From: Zwartia vadi
GTDB taxonomy: Bacteria; Pseudomonadota; Gammaproteobacteria; Burkholderiales; Burkholderiaceae_B
NCBI RefSeq assembly: GCF_030410375.1
Contig: NZ_JAUHHE010000015.1
Span: forward strand, 1 to 64,000
Direction: 5' to 3'
Length of the DNA: 64,000 nucleotides
Position numbers and translations under genes: made by a program. Every line of letters begins with the position of its first letter. Position 1 is the stretch's first letter. Under the pieces are notes generated by a model. The model saw only the letters and a program-made list of their open reading frames with translations, was not told the DNA's origin and did not search any database. Of the stretch, positions 17,403 to 27,153 are shown one piece after another.

Positions 17403-18434
17403 TCAATCCCGAAAATGATCAAAGCCTTGCGGCAAGGATTCGATGCGCTGACCTGCTTCATCATAAACATGCAATGTTTTTTCTGAGATGATTTGACCGA
17501 TGCGCGTCAATGCCACACCAGACTCCAGACCGATCCGCTCAAAATCGTCTCGCTCTGTGACGGCCGCGGTCAGGCACAACTCGTAGACATCTCCACCAGC
17601 CAGCACCGCGCGTCGTCTGTCAGCCAGCGCCAGTGATTGGAGCGCCGGATGAACAGGCAAGAGGCTTTCCTCCAAGCGTGCGCCCACACCGCTAGACTCA
17701 AGAATATGACCCAAGTCCTGAAGCAACCCGTCAGAAATATCAATCGCCGCATGGGCATGGGTACTCAGACGTCGGCCTAAAAACACCCGTGGAGTCGGTT
17801 GTTCCAAAGCAGGACGTGTCTGCTCGAGCAAACTCCCGCTCAAGCCTAATAAACCGTGTGGTTTTGGCTTGGTCGATCCGGATGACTGTTGGCGAGGGGG
17901 CAACGTGGGGTCAACCAGAGCACCTGATAACAGTTTCAGCGCTAAATCGGCAGCGCCAAGCTGACCGGACACCCAAATATCGTCGCCCACTTTCGCTCCG
18001 CTCCTATGCATGGCATGCGCGGGATCCACTTCGCCGAAAACGGTCACACTAATCGCGATGCCGTTTTCACTTCGCGTGGTATCACCACCGATCAGGGCGC
18101 AACCATGCAGGTCTGCAAGCGCATAAAAACCATCTGCAAAACGGGCAAGCCAGTCCTCGTTATAAGCAGGTAGTGCCAAGCCCAGCAAGCATGCGACGGG
18201 TTTGGCTCCCATTGCCGCCAAATCAGACAGACTCACAGCCAAGGATTTATGGCCAAGTGAGTAAGGGTCAACATCGGAAAAAAAGTGACGGCCTTCGAGC
18301 AATAAGTCTTTGCTGGTGGCCAACTGTTGGCCAGGCGTGACCTTGAATAATGCGCAATCATCTCCACCACCCAGCATGCCGGAGGGGACAGGACGCTTGA
18401 AAAAGCGGGCAATTAAATCGAATTCGTTGGACAC
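17403..18434 (-). CDS. thiL: Thiamine-monophosphate kinase
   Basis: ThiL phosphorylates thiamine phosphate to thiamine diphosphate, the cofactor used by the TPP enzyme at 27154-28824. Marks are NEFDLIARFF at the N-terminus, GDDCALF near residue 23, the ATP/Mg segment SKDLLLEGRHFF, SLSDLAAMGAKPVACL near 68 and DISDGLLQDLGHI near 232. A Ser/Pro/Gln-rich loop near 180-215 makes it slightly longer than average. Starts: GTG 18434 (343 residues, fits the family) or ATG 18473, which would overlap nusB by 25 bases. Confidence 0.93.
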   Translation of the reverse strand: MSNEFDLIARFFKRPVPSGMLGGGDDCALFKVTPGQQLATSKDLLLEGRHFFSDVDPYSLGHKSLAVSLSDLAAMGAKPVACLLGLALPAYNEDWLARFADGFYALADLHGCALIGGDTTRSENGIAISVTVFGEVDPAHAMHRSGAKVGDDIWVSGQLGAADLALKLLSGALVDPTLPPRQQSSGSTKPKPHGLLGLSGSLLEQTRPALEQPTPRVFLGRRLSTHAHAAIDISDGLLQDLGHILESSGVGARLEESLLPVHPALQSLALADRRRAVLAGGDVYELCLTAAVTERDDFERIGLESGVALTRIGQIISEKTLHVYDEAGQRIESLPQGFDHFRD

Positions 18435-18448
18435 GATTACGTACGTGC

Positions 18449-18901
18449 TTAGCGACGGGCGGCTGCCCGACATTCTGTTGCGCGCACTTCGGCAGCCAGT
18501 TTATCCAGGACACCATTGACGAACTTGAAACCATCCGTCCCGCCAAAAGACTTCGCAAGCTCGACAGCTTCGTTGATCGCCACGCGATAAGGCACATCAA
18601 TCTGATGGATAAGTTCAAAACTGCCAATGAGCAAAATGCCATGCTCAATTGGTGAAAGCTCGGCCAAGGGGCGATCCACAAAAGGAACAAACTTTTCGCG
18701 CAATGCGGGCGCTTCCCTCATCGCGCCATGCAACAAGGTCTGAAACCACACCGCATCGGCCTGATCGAACTCGTCTTCATCGCGCAGATGCGCCTCGATC
18801 TCGCCAGCGTCCTGCAAACTTTCAGTGTCGCGGACAAGCCAGGCATACAGCCCCTGAAGCGCCAACTCGCGCGCACGGCGACGTGCGCTGCGGGGAGGCA
18901 T
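18449..18901 (-). CDS. nusB: Transcription antitermination factor NusB
   Basis: NusB binds boxA RNA with ribosomal protein S10 to prevent early termination of rRNA operons. The 150-residue form from ATG 18901 ([19 protein letters not shown]) has the all-helical NusB pattern, with [16 protein letters not shown] and [17 protein letters not shown] near residues 85-120. The frame stays open upstream through the end of ribH, but that adds a tail not seen in the family; ATG 18946 is possible. It lies 11 bases after ribH, the usual ribH-nusB pairing. Confidence 0.94.
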   Translation of the reverse strand: MPPRSARRRARELALQGLYAWLVRDTESLQDAGEIEAHLRDEDEFDQADAVWFQTLLHGAMREAPALREKFVPFVDRPLAELSPIEHGILLIGSFELIHQIDVPYRVAINEAVELAKSFGGTDGFKFVNGVLDKLAAEVRATECRAAARR

Positions 18902-18911
18902 CGCCTGTGAA

Positions 18912-19433
18912 TTATCGTCTTGCTGGGGCTTGTTCAATATCTTCATCCTCTTCGTATTCTTCGTCGTCTGCTTCGGGCTCGAGGGCTGCGACGAGATTGG
19001 CCATTTCAACCGCGCACTGTGCGCAATCGCGGCCTTTATCTGCTGCACGCGCCTCGGCTTGCTCATCTGTCTCGGTGGTCAGTACGCCGTTCGCGACAGG
19101 GATGCCGGTCTCAAGCGCCACTCGAGCAATCGCCGAAGCGCTTTCATTGCTGACGATCTCAAAATGATAGGTTTCACCACGGATGACAGCGCCCAAGGCG
19201 ATCAATGCGTCGAACTCAAATGTTTCGGCCATGCGTGCCAGCGTGACACCAAGCTCCAGCGCGCCCGGAACAGTTACCACCATGATGTCGCGCTCATCTA
19301 CACCGAGGCTTTCTAGCTCTTGAAGGCAGGCATCGAGTTCGATCAAACCGATGTCCTCATTGAATCGGGCACGAACAATACCGATATGCAGGCCCTCTCC
19401 GTTCATGTCGGGGGTCAGGGTAAATGGGCTCAT
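18912..19433 (-). CDS. ribH: 6,7-dimethyl-8-ribityllumazine synthase
   Basis: RibH condenses dihydroxybutanone phosphate with the ribityl-aminouracil to form lumazine, the riboflavin precursor. The 173-residue product carries [14 protein letters not shown] near residue 55, [18 protein letters not shown] near 82 with the catalytic histidine, and [14 protein letters not shown] near 116. The last 20 or so residues are a highly acidic tail ([13 protein letters not shown]), an extension beyond the normal fold. It follows ribBA by ten bases. Confidence 0.95.
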   Translation of the reverse strand: MSPFTLTPDMNGEGLHIGIVRARFNEDIGLIELDACLQELESLGVDERDIMVVTVPGALELGVTLARMAETFEFDALIALGAVIRGETYHFEIVSNESASAIARVALETGIPVANGVLTTETDEQAEARAADKGRDCAQCAVEMANLVAALEPEADDEEYEEDEDIEQAPARR

Positions 19434-19443
19434 GATGTGCTTC

Positions 19444-20619
19444 CTATTTATGACTGGTGGGAGGTTGGTGATCGTAACCGGTCACGTCGAGCCCGAAACC
19501 AGGCATGATGCTTGGCATTTTCCGGGGTCGCGCTAACAAACGCATCTGACCAACGTTCAGATCGCGCAAAATTTGCGCGCCCATTCCGTAAGTACGCAGA
19601 TCCATCCGGCCTGATTCACGCTTGACTGGCACAGGCGCATCGCCCTGTGAGGCAGAAATTTGTTCGAACAGCTGGCTCGAAGAGCCTTGGCAATTTAAAA
19701 ATACCATCACGCCGGCTTCAGTTTCGCGAATCGCTTCAAGCGCCTGTGCGACCCCCCAACTATGGCCAGGGCTTTGTACATCCAGCAAATCGAGAATGGA
19801 GGTTGGCTCATGCACGCGCACAAGCGTCTCACGGTTCGGGTCGACATGACCATGCACCAAAGCCAAATGAGGGTGACCCGCCACAGTGTCCCGATAAGCG
19901 ATCATATTAAATGTCCCCCAGGGGGTCTGCACGACTCGCTCGCTCACCCGCTCAATCACAGACTCGTGCTCGTTGCGGTATTGAATCAGGTCGGCAATGG
20001 TGCCGATTTTCAAGTTGTGCGTCCGACCATATTCAATCAAGTCCGGCAAGCGCGCCATCGTGCCATCCGGCTTAAGGATCTCGCAAATCACGGCAGCAGG
20101 AGTCAGTCCCGCCATGGCTGTCAGATCACAGCCTGCCTCGGTGTGCCCGGCACGCACGAGCACGCCCCCGGGAACTGCCCGCAAGGGAAAAATATGACCG
20201 GGCTGAACAAGGTCGGTGGGCTTGGCATCGCGGGCCACAGCAACCCGGACAGTTCTGGCGCGGTCGGCAACCGATATGCCCGTTTCCACACCTTCGGCTG
20301 CCTCGATAGACACTGTGAAATTCGTGCCGTAAGGCGTGCCGTTGCGATTGGACATCAAAGGCAACTCAAGCTGACGGCAACGCTCCTCAGTCAAGGTCAG
20401 ACAAACAAGGCCGCGTCCATGGGTCACCATGAAATTAATTGCTTCGGGCGTGACGAACTCGGCGGCCATCACCAGATCGCCCTCGTTTTCACGGTCTTCT
20501 TCATCAACCAAAATCACCATGCGACCCATTTTGAGCTCGGAAATGATCTCGGAAACAGGCGATATCGCTGCCGCAAGATCAGCATCGAGAGGTGAAAGCG
20601 TTGAAGGTTTGGCAGACAT
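19444..20619 (-). CDS. ribBA: RibBA-type protein: DHBP synthase fused to degenerate GTP cyclohydrolase II domain
   Basis: The N-terminal half (about 1-210) is 3,4-dihydroxy-2-butanone 4-phosphate synthase, with [16 protein letters not shown] and [15 protein letters not shown], which converts ribulose 5-phosphate to the four-carbon riboflavin precursor. The C-terminal half is shaped like GTP cyclohydrolase II but lacks its three zinc-binding cysteines and the RQEGRGIG-type segment; the equivalent region reads [19 protein letters not shown]. It is probably inactive as a cyclohydrolase (the RibBX type), so another RibA would be needed elsewhere. ATG 20619 gives 391 residues. First gene of the ribBA-ribH-nusB-thiL-pgpA-pncC operon. 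Confidence 0.92.
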   Translation of the reverse strand: MSAKPSTLSPLDADLAAAISPVSEIISELKMGRMVILVDEEDRENEGDLVMAAEFVTPEAINFMVTHGRGLVCLTLTEERCRQLELPLMSNRNGTPYGTNFTVSIEAAEGVETGISVADRARTVRVAVARDAKPTDLVQPGHIFPLRAVPGGVLVRAGHTEAGCDLTAMAGLTPAAVICEILKPDGTMARLPDLIEYGRTHNLKIGTIADLIQYRNEHESVIERVSERVVQTPWGTFNMIAYRDTVAGHPHLALVHGHVDPNRETLVRVHEPTSILDLLDVQSPGHSWGVAQALEAIRETEAGVMVFLNCQGSSSQLFEQISASQGDAPVPVKRESGRMDLRTYGMGAQILRDLNVGQMRLLARPRKMPSIMPGFGLDVTGYDHQPPTSHK

Positions 20620-20652
20620 GGTGGCGTTATGCAGGAGCACGTGTAAATACCT

Positions 20653-20658
20653 ATTATA
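20653..20658 (-). promoter_or_regulatory. -10 box upstream of ribBA
   Basis: A perfect minus-strand TATAAT (20658-20653) lies 34 bases before the ribBA start. No good -35 is visible. The leader is too short, and the sequence does not match, for an FMN riboswitch. Confidence 0.45.
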
Positions 20659-20754
20659 GAATCCTCGTAACAAAGCACGTACAGAACCCCTGTTCGCCCC
20701 CTCAGCAGCCAGCTGCGCATCATTTAACCACTTACCAAGCGGTCCTCAGCAACT

Positions 20755-21561
20755 ATGCAAGCACTACAGAGCCTAACCCGCCAGCAAGCAGCCAAGATTC
20801 GCTTTGTGTTGAGCGATATTGATGACACGATTACGACAGAAGGTCGCTTAACGGGCCGTGCCTATGCCGCGCTGGAAAAGCTTTCCGCAGCCGGCCTCGT
20901 CGTGATCCCCATCACGGGTCGACCCGCTGGCTGGTGTGATCACATCGCCAGAATGTGGCCAGTTTTTGCTGTAGTTGGGGAAAACGGGGCTTTTTACATG
21001 CGGTATGACCACAGCGCCAAAAAGATGCTGACACATCACTTTACCCATCCGGCGCAGCGCCAGATTAATCGCCAAAAGTTAAATGAACTCGCTGACAAGA
21101 TTTTACGGGCGGTCCCGGGGTGCGGCCTGGCGAGCGATCAAAACTATCGCGAAGCGGATTTAGCCATCGATTTTTGCGAGGATGTGACACCTCTGGATGA
21201 ATCTGCGGTACAAATGATTGTGAGCATTTTTCAGCAAGCCGGTGCGCAGGCCAAGGTGAGCTCCATACATGTCAATGGCTGGTTCGGAGATTACGACAAG
21301 CTTGCCATGACTCAAACCTTGTTCACGCGTGAGTGCGGGCTCAATCTTCGCGAGCAACTGGATACCGCATTATTTATCGGCGACTCGCCTAATGACGAGC
21401 CTATGTTCAAATTTTTTGATTTGTCGGTTGGTGTGGCAAATATCCAAAGTCAACTTCACCGCTTGAAGTGTCCTCCAAAGTTTGTCACCCGTTCAAAGGG
21501 TGGAGACGGTTTTGTGGAGATGGCGGAATTCCTGCTTCGAGCAAAAAGCTCATCGGAATAA
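20755..21561 (+). CDS. HAD-superfamily (IIB) sugar/phospho-sugar phosphatase-like protein
   Basis: A 268-residue HAD phosphatase. Motif I is SDIDDTITTEG near residue 20, motif II lies in VVIPITGRPAGWCDHI near 47, and motif IV is FIGDSPNDEPMFKFF near 207, with the conserved Lys in NGWFGDYDKLAMTQ near 180. The C2B-type cap between motifs II and III places it with Cof-like and sugar-phosphate phosphatases such as those acting on sucrose, trehalose or mannosylglycerate phosphates. The substrate is not known. The next gene follows 46 bases downstream on the same strand. Confidence 0.85.
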   Translation: MQALQSLTRQQAAKIRFVLSDIDDTITTEGRLTGRAYAALEKLSAAGLVVIPITGRPAGWCDHIARMWPVFAVVGENGAFYMRYDHSAKKMLTHHFTHPAQRQINRQKLNELADKILRAVPGCGLASDQNYREADLAIDFCEDVTPLDESAVQMIVSIFQQAGAQAKVSSIHVNGWFGDYDKLAMTQTLFTRECGLNLREQLDTALFIGDSPNDEPMFKFFDLSVGVANIQSQLHRLKCPPKFVTRSKGGDGFVEMAEFLLRAKSSSE

Positions 21562-21607
21562 CAGCCAGATGGACCGCCCTCAAGGGCTCAATTCTCTAGG
21601 AGTGGCG

Positions 21608-23149
21608 ATGTCCGAACAAGAACTCAAGCTAAATGTGCCCGTCAACGCTCAACTGCGCGTCGAGCAGGCTGTTCGGCGCGCCAAGTTCTCTGAGATCCGC
21701 TTGCGTGCGCTTTACTTTGATACACCTTCACGCGAACTGGTGCGTGCGCGCATGGCACTCAGACTGCGTCTGGAGGGTCAGCAATGGGTGCAAACTCTCA
21801 AAATGCCTGGCGAACACAGCCTGTCGCGTATCGAAATCAATGAGAATCGACCCGAAGCCACGCTGGATCTCGGTATTTACGCAGGCACACCTGCTGGAGA
21901 GGTCATTGCGGCACTCGCAGAACCTCTGGAGGTTTGCTACGAGACAGACGTCAAGCGCCTCGTGCGCGACATACGCTCACAGACTGGCACCGTAGAGCTC
22001 GCCTATGACCGCGGCTGGTTGCGTGCAGGAGCGTTACAGCTGCCGATCTCTGAAGTCGAATTTGAACTCAAACGTGGCGCGCTCGAGTCTGTTTTCGCAG
22101 TCGGGCGACAATGGCAACAAAGGTTTGGCTTGATTCTCGATTTTCGAAGTAAAGCCGAGCGGGGAGACCGCCTGGCACAGTTGGCGCAGGCGCTACTGAC
22201 TCTGGAGGCGGGGGGAGCCACTGAGCAACAAGACCTGGCGCGCGCAAGACTGATCGCGGATTTTTGGAAACCACGCAGTGCCGAGTCAATCGACCTGGTT
22301 CCTGCTGTCAAACAACGGGGGGCTGCGCAAGCGCTTGCCACTGTCACGAGCGAATGCCTGGAGCATATCGTGCGCAACGCAGCGATCTTGTGTGAAATTG
22401 ACACAGCCGGGATTTGCCGCGCTTCGACACCTGAGCACCTGCATCAGCTGAGGGTGGGCATCCGCAGACTTCGCTCTGCCTGGTCATTTTTCGAGGGGCT
22501 GACGCCGCTGCCGTCGCTCGAACTCCGTCAGCAAATCCTTCATTATTTCTCGCAGTTTGGTGGGACGCGCGACGAAGATGTGCTGCAAGAGTCTGTTCTG
22601 CCTGCTCTGTATGCCGCAGGACTCCCGCCTGTTGAAATCGTTCCCTCGTCTGACTCCTGCGCCGGCAATGAGCTGATCGCCAGCCCGGCTTTTCAGGGAT
22701 GGTTACTCGACATGTTGGCAACATGCACGAAGCCTGCTTTGCCAAGCGACTCTCGAGAACCATCGCTCAAACCGCTCTTGATCCAAACACTCAAAAAATG
22801 GCATCGCCAAGTTGTACGTCGAGGTTTGAACTTCTCCTCTCTGGAAATCGAGGCGCAACATGCGCTTCGCAAAAAGTCCAAGCGGCTGCGTTACGCCTTG
22901 CAGTTCTGCGAATCGTTGCTGCCTGAGTCATCGATGCGTCGCTACCGCAAACAGCTCGCGTGCGTCCAGGACATCCTGGGAGAAATGAATGACCTGTATC
23001 TCGCACTCCCGCTTTTCGATGCCATGAAAGAAAAGCACGCTCACGCCTGGTTTGCCTGCGGGTGGATCCAGGCGCGCCTGGGGATATTGACTCAGCAGGC
23101 CGCTGAGGCGTTTAAGCAGCTGGCAAACGAAAAGAGACCTTGGAATTGA
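21608..23149 (+). CDS. CYTH-CHAD domain protein, inorganic triphosphatase-like
   Basis: The 513-residue protein begins with a CYTH domain (about 1-200) whose opening MSEQELKLNV carries the ExExK-type motif of triphosphate tunnel enzymes, with many Lys/Arg/Glu residues pointing to triphosphate and metal binding. A helical CHAD domain follows (about 225-505), with HLHQLRVGIRRLRSAW near 280 and KKSKRLRYALQFCESLL near 425; CHAD domains bind polyphosphate. Related proteins hydrolyse inorganic triphosphate. TAGGAG six bases upstream supports ATG 21608, although the frame is open further 5'. It converges on ftsY. Confidence 0.88.
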   Translation: MSEQELKLNVPVNAQLRVEQAVRRAKFSEIRLRALYFDTPSRELVRARMALRLRLEGQQWVQTLKMPGEHSLSRIEINENRPEATLDLGIYAGTPAGEVIAALAEPLEVCYETDVKRLVRDIRSQTGTVELAYDRGWLRAGALQLPISEVEFELKRGALESVFAVGRQWQQRFGLILDFRSKAERGDRLAQLAQALLTLEAGGATEQQDLARARLIADFWKPRSAESIDLVPAVKQRGAAQALATVTSECLEHIVRNAAILCEIDTAGICRASTPEHLHQLRVGIRRLRSAWSFFEGLTPLPSLELRQQILHYFSQFGGTRDEDVLQESVLPALYAAGLPPVEIVPSSDSCAGNELIASPAFQGWLLDMLATCTKPALPSDSREPSLKPLLIQTLKKWHRQVVRRGLNFSSLEIEAQHALRKKSKRLRYALQFCESLLPESSMRRYRKQLACVQDILGEMNDLYLALPLFDAMKEKHAHAWFACGWIQARLGILTQQAAEAFKQLANEKRPWN

Positions 23150-23196
23150 GAAATTAACGGGTGCGACCCAGACGCTTAGTCGCCAACCTTAGGCTC

Positions 23197-23230
23197 AACC
23201 CACTACAGCTGTCTTAACCCACTACAGCTG
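23197..23230. repeat. 19-bp tandem duplication at the ftsY 3' end
   Basis: AACCCACTACAGCTG occurs at 23197-23211 and again at 23216-23230. On the minus strand the second copy holds the last ftsY codons and its stop, and the first copy repeats them just past the stop. It looks like a small slippage duplication. Confidence 0.7.
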
Positions 23231-24377
23231 CTGCAAACTCTGAGGCATTGAAAGGTTGCAGGTCTTCGATTTTTTCACCGACACCAACCCAATAGACCGG
23301 GACCGGACGCACACCCTGACTACCCGCCGCCACTGCAGCGAGCGTGCCGCCTTTTGCTGTCCCGTCGAGCTTGGTCACGATCAAGCCCGTCAAGCCGACC
23401 GCCGCATCAAACGCACGAATTTGCGCCAGCACGTTTTGTCCGGAATTACCGTCCACTACCAGCAAGACCTCGTGTGGCGCAGTCGGATCGGCTTTGGCAA
23501 TCACACGTCGGATTTTTTTAAGCTCGTCCATCAAGTGCAATTGTGTGGGTAATCGACCCGCCGTATCAACCATCACGACATCCATACCACGCGCACGTCC
23601 GGCATGGACAGAGTCAAACGCCACGGCTGCAGGGTCGGCCCCCTCTTGGGCGATCACATCCACATTGTTGCGTGCGCCCCACTCCGCGAGCTGTTGACGC
23701 GCCGCAGCCCGAAACGTGTCGCCTGCCGCGAGCAGCACGCGCGCGCCTTGCTGCTGCAGTGAGAAGGCAAGCTTTCCGATCGATGTTGTTTTACCCGCAC
23801 CATTGACGCCGGTGATCATCACGACCAGAGGCCTCACACGCCCCACATCAAAGGGTTTTTCCAGGATTTTTAAATGCTCTGTCAATACTTCTCGCAAAGC
23901 TTGTCGCACACCCTCTGCATGTTCGATACGATCGCGCTTGACGCGAAGGCGTAGAGCCTTGAGCAACTGTTCAGTCGCCTCGACCCCCGCATCAGCCATG
24001 ATGAGTGCGGTCTCAAGCTCCTCAAACAAGGACTCATCGACGCGCACACCGACAAATAAACTGCCGATGCTTTGTCCCGTCTTGGCCAGACCGCTTCGCA
24101 GGCGCGCGAGCCAAGAAGCCTTTTTTTCTTCGCTTTGCTCGATCACAACCGGCGCGGGGAGCTCGGACGACGCTAAATCGACGACAACGGGTTCGGATGC
24201 CTGTGCCTCGGGCCTTGAATCAGACGAAATAGGTGCATCATCCTGTGTCTCAGGTACGATCACTTTTTCAGTAGTTTGATTCAGCCGATGCGCATCCTCG
24301 CCAGAGACAGGTGTGAGCGGCTGGTCTTCTACCGAGGACTCAGTTGGAATTGGTTTTTTCTTGAAGAAGCGAAACAT
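23214..24377 (-). CDS. ftsY: Signal recognition particle receptor FtsY
   Basis: FtsY is the membrane-associated GTPase that receives SRP-ribosome complexes and hands them to the Sec translocon. The 387-residue protein starts MFRFFKKKP (a lipid-binding patch) and has an acidic, variable A domain to about residue 90. The NG domain follows, with GVNGAGKTTSIGKLA (P-loop, near 193), DTFRAAARQQL (near 220), VDTAGRLPTQ (near 275) and TKLDGTAKGG (near 337). The start codon is only one base from the divergent rsmD start. Confidence 0.96.
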   Translation of the reverse strand: MFRFFKKKPIPTESSVEDQPLTPVSGEDAHRLNQTTEKVIVPETQDDAPISSDSRPEAQASEPVVVDLASSELPAPVVIEQSEEKKASWLARLRSGLAKTGQSIGSLFVGVRVDESLFEELETALIMADAGVEATEQLLKALRLRVKRDRIEHAEGVRQALREVLTEHLKILEKPFDVGRVRPLVVMITGVNGAGKTTSIGKLAFSLQQQGARVLLAAGDTFRAAARQQLAEWGARNNVDVIAQEGADPAAVAFDSVHAGRARGMDVVMVDTAGRLPTQLHLMDELKKIRRVIAKADPTAPHEVLLVVDGNSGQNVLAQIRAFDAAVGLTGLIVTKLDGTAKGGTLAAVAAGSQGVRPVPVYWVGVGEKIEDLQPFNASEFAAAVVG

Positions 24378-24378
24378 A

Positions 24379-25451
<1,073 letters not shown>

Positions 25452-25483
25452 ACGCGCCTCTCCCTTTTGGACGCTGAATCAAT

Positions 25484-25747
25484 ATGGCTCTGCTGATTAC
25501 CGAAGAATGCATCAATTGCGACGTGTGTGAACCACAATGTCCCAATGATGCAATCTCAATGGGAGAGTCGATTTACGTCATCAATCCTGATGCCTGTACG
25601 GAGTGTGTTGGACATCATGACGAGCCTCAGTGCAAAGTCGTGTGTCCTGTCGACTGCATCGAACTGCACCCCGAATGGAAAGAAGGACAAGAAGCCCTGA
25701 TGGCCAAATATCGCAAGCTCACGGAAGCGAAAGCAGTCAAAGCCTAA
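25484..25747 (+). CDS. YfhL-type 2[4Fe-4S] ferredoxin
   Basis: An 87-residue bacterial ferredoxin carrying two [4Fe-4S] clusters. The first cluster motif is CINCDVCEPQCPNDA (CxxCxxCxxxCP). The second is CTECVGHHDEPQCKVVCPVDC, with the longer spacing between the second and third cysteines and the helical C-terminal tail that mark the YfhL/Alvin-type ferredoxins. Such proteins pass single electrons at low potential; the partner is unknown. It follows coaD by 32 bases, as in many betaproteobacteria. A 15-bp tandem repeat begins just after its stop. Confidence 0.93.
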   Translation: MALLITEECINCDVCEPQCPNDAISMGESIYVINPDACTECVGHHDEPQCKVVCPVDCIELHPEWKEGQEALMAKYRKLTEAKAVKA

Positions 25748-25753
25748 ACGACA

Positions 25754-25828
25754 GAAGCGCTGCCGACTGAAGCGCTGCCGACTTAAGCGCTGCCAACTTA
25801 ATTGTTGCCGACTGACTGGTTGCCAAAT
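25754..25828. repeat. 15-bp degenerate tandem repeat, five units
   Basis: Starting six bases after the ferredoxin stop, units of 15 bp follow head to tail: GAAGCGCTGCCGACT twice without change (25754-25783), then TAAGCGCTGCCAACT, TAATTGTTGCCGACT and GACTGGTTGCCAAAT with growing divergence. Read in the ferredoxin frame past the stop, the first two units encode EALPT repeated. No gene is in this gap. Confidence 0.85.
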
Positions 25829-25837
25829 AACTATTTC

Positions 25838-26251
25838 TTACGGCCAATCAACTGGCTGGGCTTCTGGATGCACTTTCACCAAACGACAAGCTTGTCCCGT
25901 CACATTTGACAGCCAGGTCGCCGCAACGTCGCCCTCATCCACAACCACAACTGATTGCTGTCCAACCTGCACGGTTCGCTTGACGCTGTCATCATCTTCA
26001 ATCACATCCAGCGGAATATCGATGCGCAACATTCCTGGTGCGCGCATCACAAGAGACCCCAGCTTGAGTTCTGTCACCACCTGTGCGAGCGCAGCGCAAC
26101 GCGCAGCACTCAACCAATGTCCGTTCTCGTCCACCACGAACCACCGGTTGTGATAGTCGGCAGCTTGTCGGCGGTCGAGTCCGGCACAACCCACGACGGG
26201 GAAAAAAACTGTAGGAGGCGTTGGATGATTTGTCATAGTCAATGAGTCCAT
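25838..26251 (-). CDS. Stand-alone MOSC N-terminal-like domain protein
   Basis: A 137-residue protein that resembles the beta-barrel N-terminal domain of MOSC sulfurtransferases (YcbX, mARC). The opening FFPVVGCAGLDRRQA is followed by NRWFVVDENGHWLSAARC near residue 35, LRIDIP near 73, and DEGDVAATWLSNVTGQACRLVKV near 103. It ends where the catalytic MOSC domain with its molybdenum-binding cysteine would begin. No continuing MOSC sequence was noticed downstream in other frames. It may be a substrate or partner-binding protein. ATG 26251 or 26236 may start it; neither has a clear ribosome-binding site. Confidence 0.65.
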   Translation of the reverse strand: MDSLTMTNHPTPPTVFFPVVGCAGLDRRQAADYHNRWFVVDENGHWLSAARCAALAQVVTELKLGSLVMRAPGMLRIDIPLDVIEDDDSVKRTVQVGQQSVVVVDEGDVAATWLSNVTGQACRLVKVHPEAQPVDWP

Positions 26252-26373
26252 TGATTCAATAGTAGTCGCACTTTAGCCTATCGCAACGCGATATGAAAAT
26301 CACTTTTTCAAGCACTTGTCACTGATGTATCCTTGATCAGCATATAAAAAATCACAACATGAGGAGTTCCTGA

Positions 26374-27150
26374 ATGAAACGACCAAACATCACTGTCGTA
26401 ACGGGAGGCGCGAGTGGCATCGGTGCGGCTTGCGTGCGTCACTTGGCGCAGCGGGGCGATCAGGTCGTTTCACTTGATTTACCCGGAACATGGTCGGATG
26501 CGTCCATGCGTAAGCTGGGTGTGAGCGCTTATGCTTGTGATGTGACCGATGAACAGGCGATGCGACAGATGGCAGTCAAGATCGAGGAAAACCATGGCCC
26601 TGTCACTGCGCTGGTCAATAGCGCCGGGGTGTTGCAACATCGCCTACCGCCCGATCGACTCTCGATGACAGAGTGGGATCGTGTGGTGGATATCGATCAG
26701 CGAGGGACATATCTTGCCTGCGCAATCTACGGTTCTCGCATGGTTGAGCTTGGCGGTGGCGCGATAGTCAACATCGCCTCCATCACGTCGTTGCGCTCTT
26801 CTCCTTTGCATGCCTACGGCCCTGCCAAAGCCGCAGTCGCTGCAATGACTGCTTGCCTGGCAGCTGAATGGGGAAGATCTGGCGTCCGCGTCAATGCGAT
26901 CTCACCAGGCTATGTGCTCACAGAGGCGCTTCAAGCCGCCATTGATCGCAAAGATCGCAATCCCGACGACTTGACCTCTCAAGCAGCAATGGGTCGCATG
27001 GTGACTCCGGACGAGGTCGCGGACTCTGTCGGTTTTTTATTGTCCCCTGCGGCAAAAGCCATCACGGGCATTAATTTGCCAGTCGATGCAGGTTGGTTGG
27101 CCGGATCGACTTGGCAAACCTATGGTGGCGTGCCCGGTCCGCGCGGATAA
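26374..27150 (+). CDS. SDR-family oxidoreductase
   Basis: A 258-residue classical short-chain dehydrogenase/reductase. Visible are the cofactor motif TGGASGIGAACVRH near residue 10, NSAG in ALVNSAGVLQHR near 80, the catalytic Ser in INIASITSL, YGPAKAAVAAM (YxxxK, near 149) and SPGYVLTEAL near 183. The acidic residue after beta-2 (SLDLPG) suggests NAD(H). GAGGAG lies before ATG 26374. It converges with the TPP enzyme, three bases between stops. The substrate is unknown; an alcohol or aldehyde linked to the neighbouring genes is possible (inference). Confidence 0.87.
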   Translation: MKRPNITVVTGGASGIGAACVRHLAQRGDQVVSLDLPGTWSDASMRKLGVSAYACDVTDEQAMRQMAVKIEENHGPVTALVNSAGVLQHRLPPDRLSMTEWDRVVDIDQRGTYLACAIYGSRMVELGGGAIVNIASITSLRSSPLHAYGPAKAAVAAMTACLAAEWGRSGVRVNAISPGYVLTEALQAAIDRKDRNPDDLTSQAAMGRMVTPDEVADSVGFLLSPAAKAITGINLPVDAGWLAGSTWQTYGGVPGPRG

Positions 27151-27153
27151 TCG

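Noticed and set aside
18449..19066. 205-residue form of NusB
   Set aside because: The extra 55 residues overlap ribH in another frame and are not part of the NusB fold.
19762..20595. 277-codon open frame opposite ribBA
   Set aside because: It is an antisense shadow with no motif or start signal; ribBA is certain on the other strand.
20620..20754. FMN riboswitch before ribBA
   Set aside because: The leader from the likely -10 is about 30 bases and none of the conserved FMN aptamer pieces were found.
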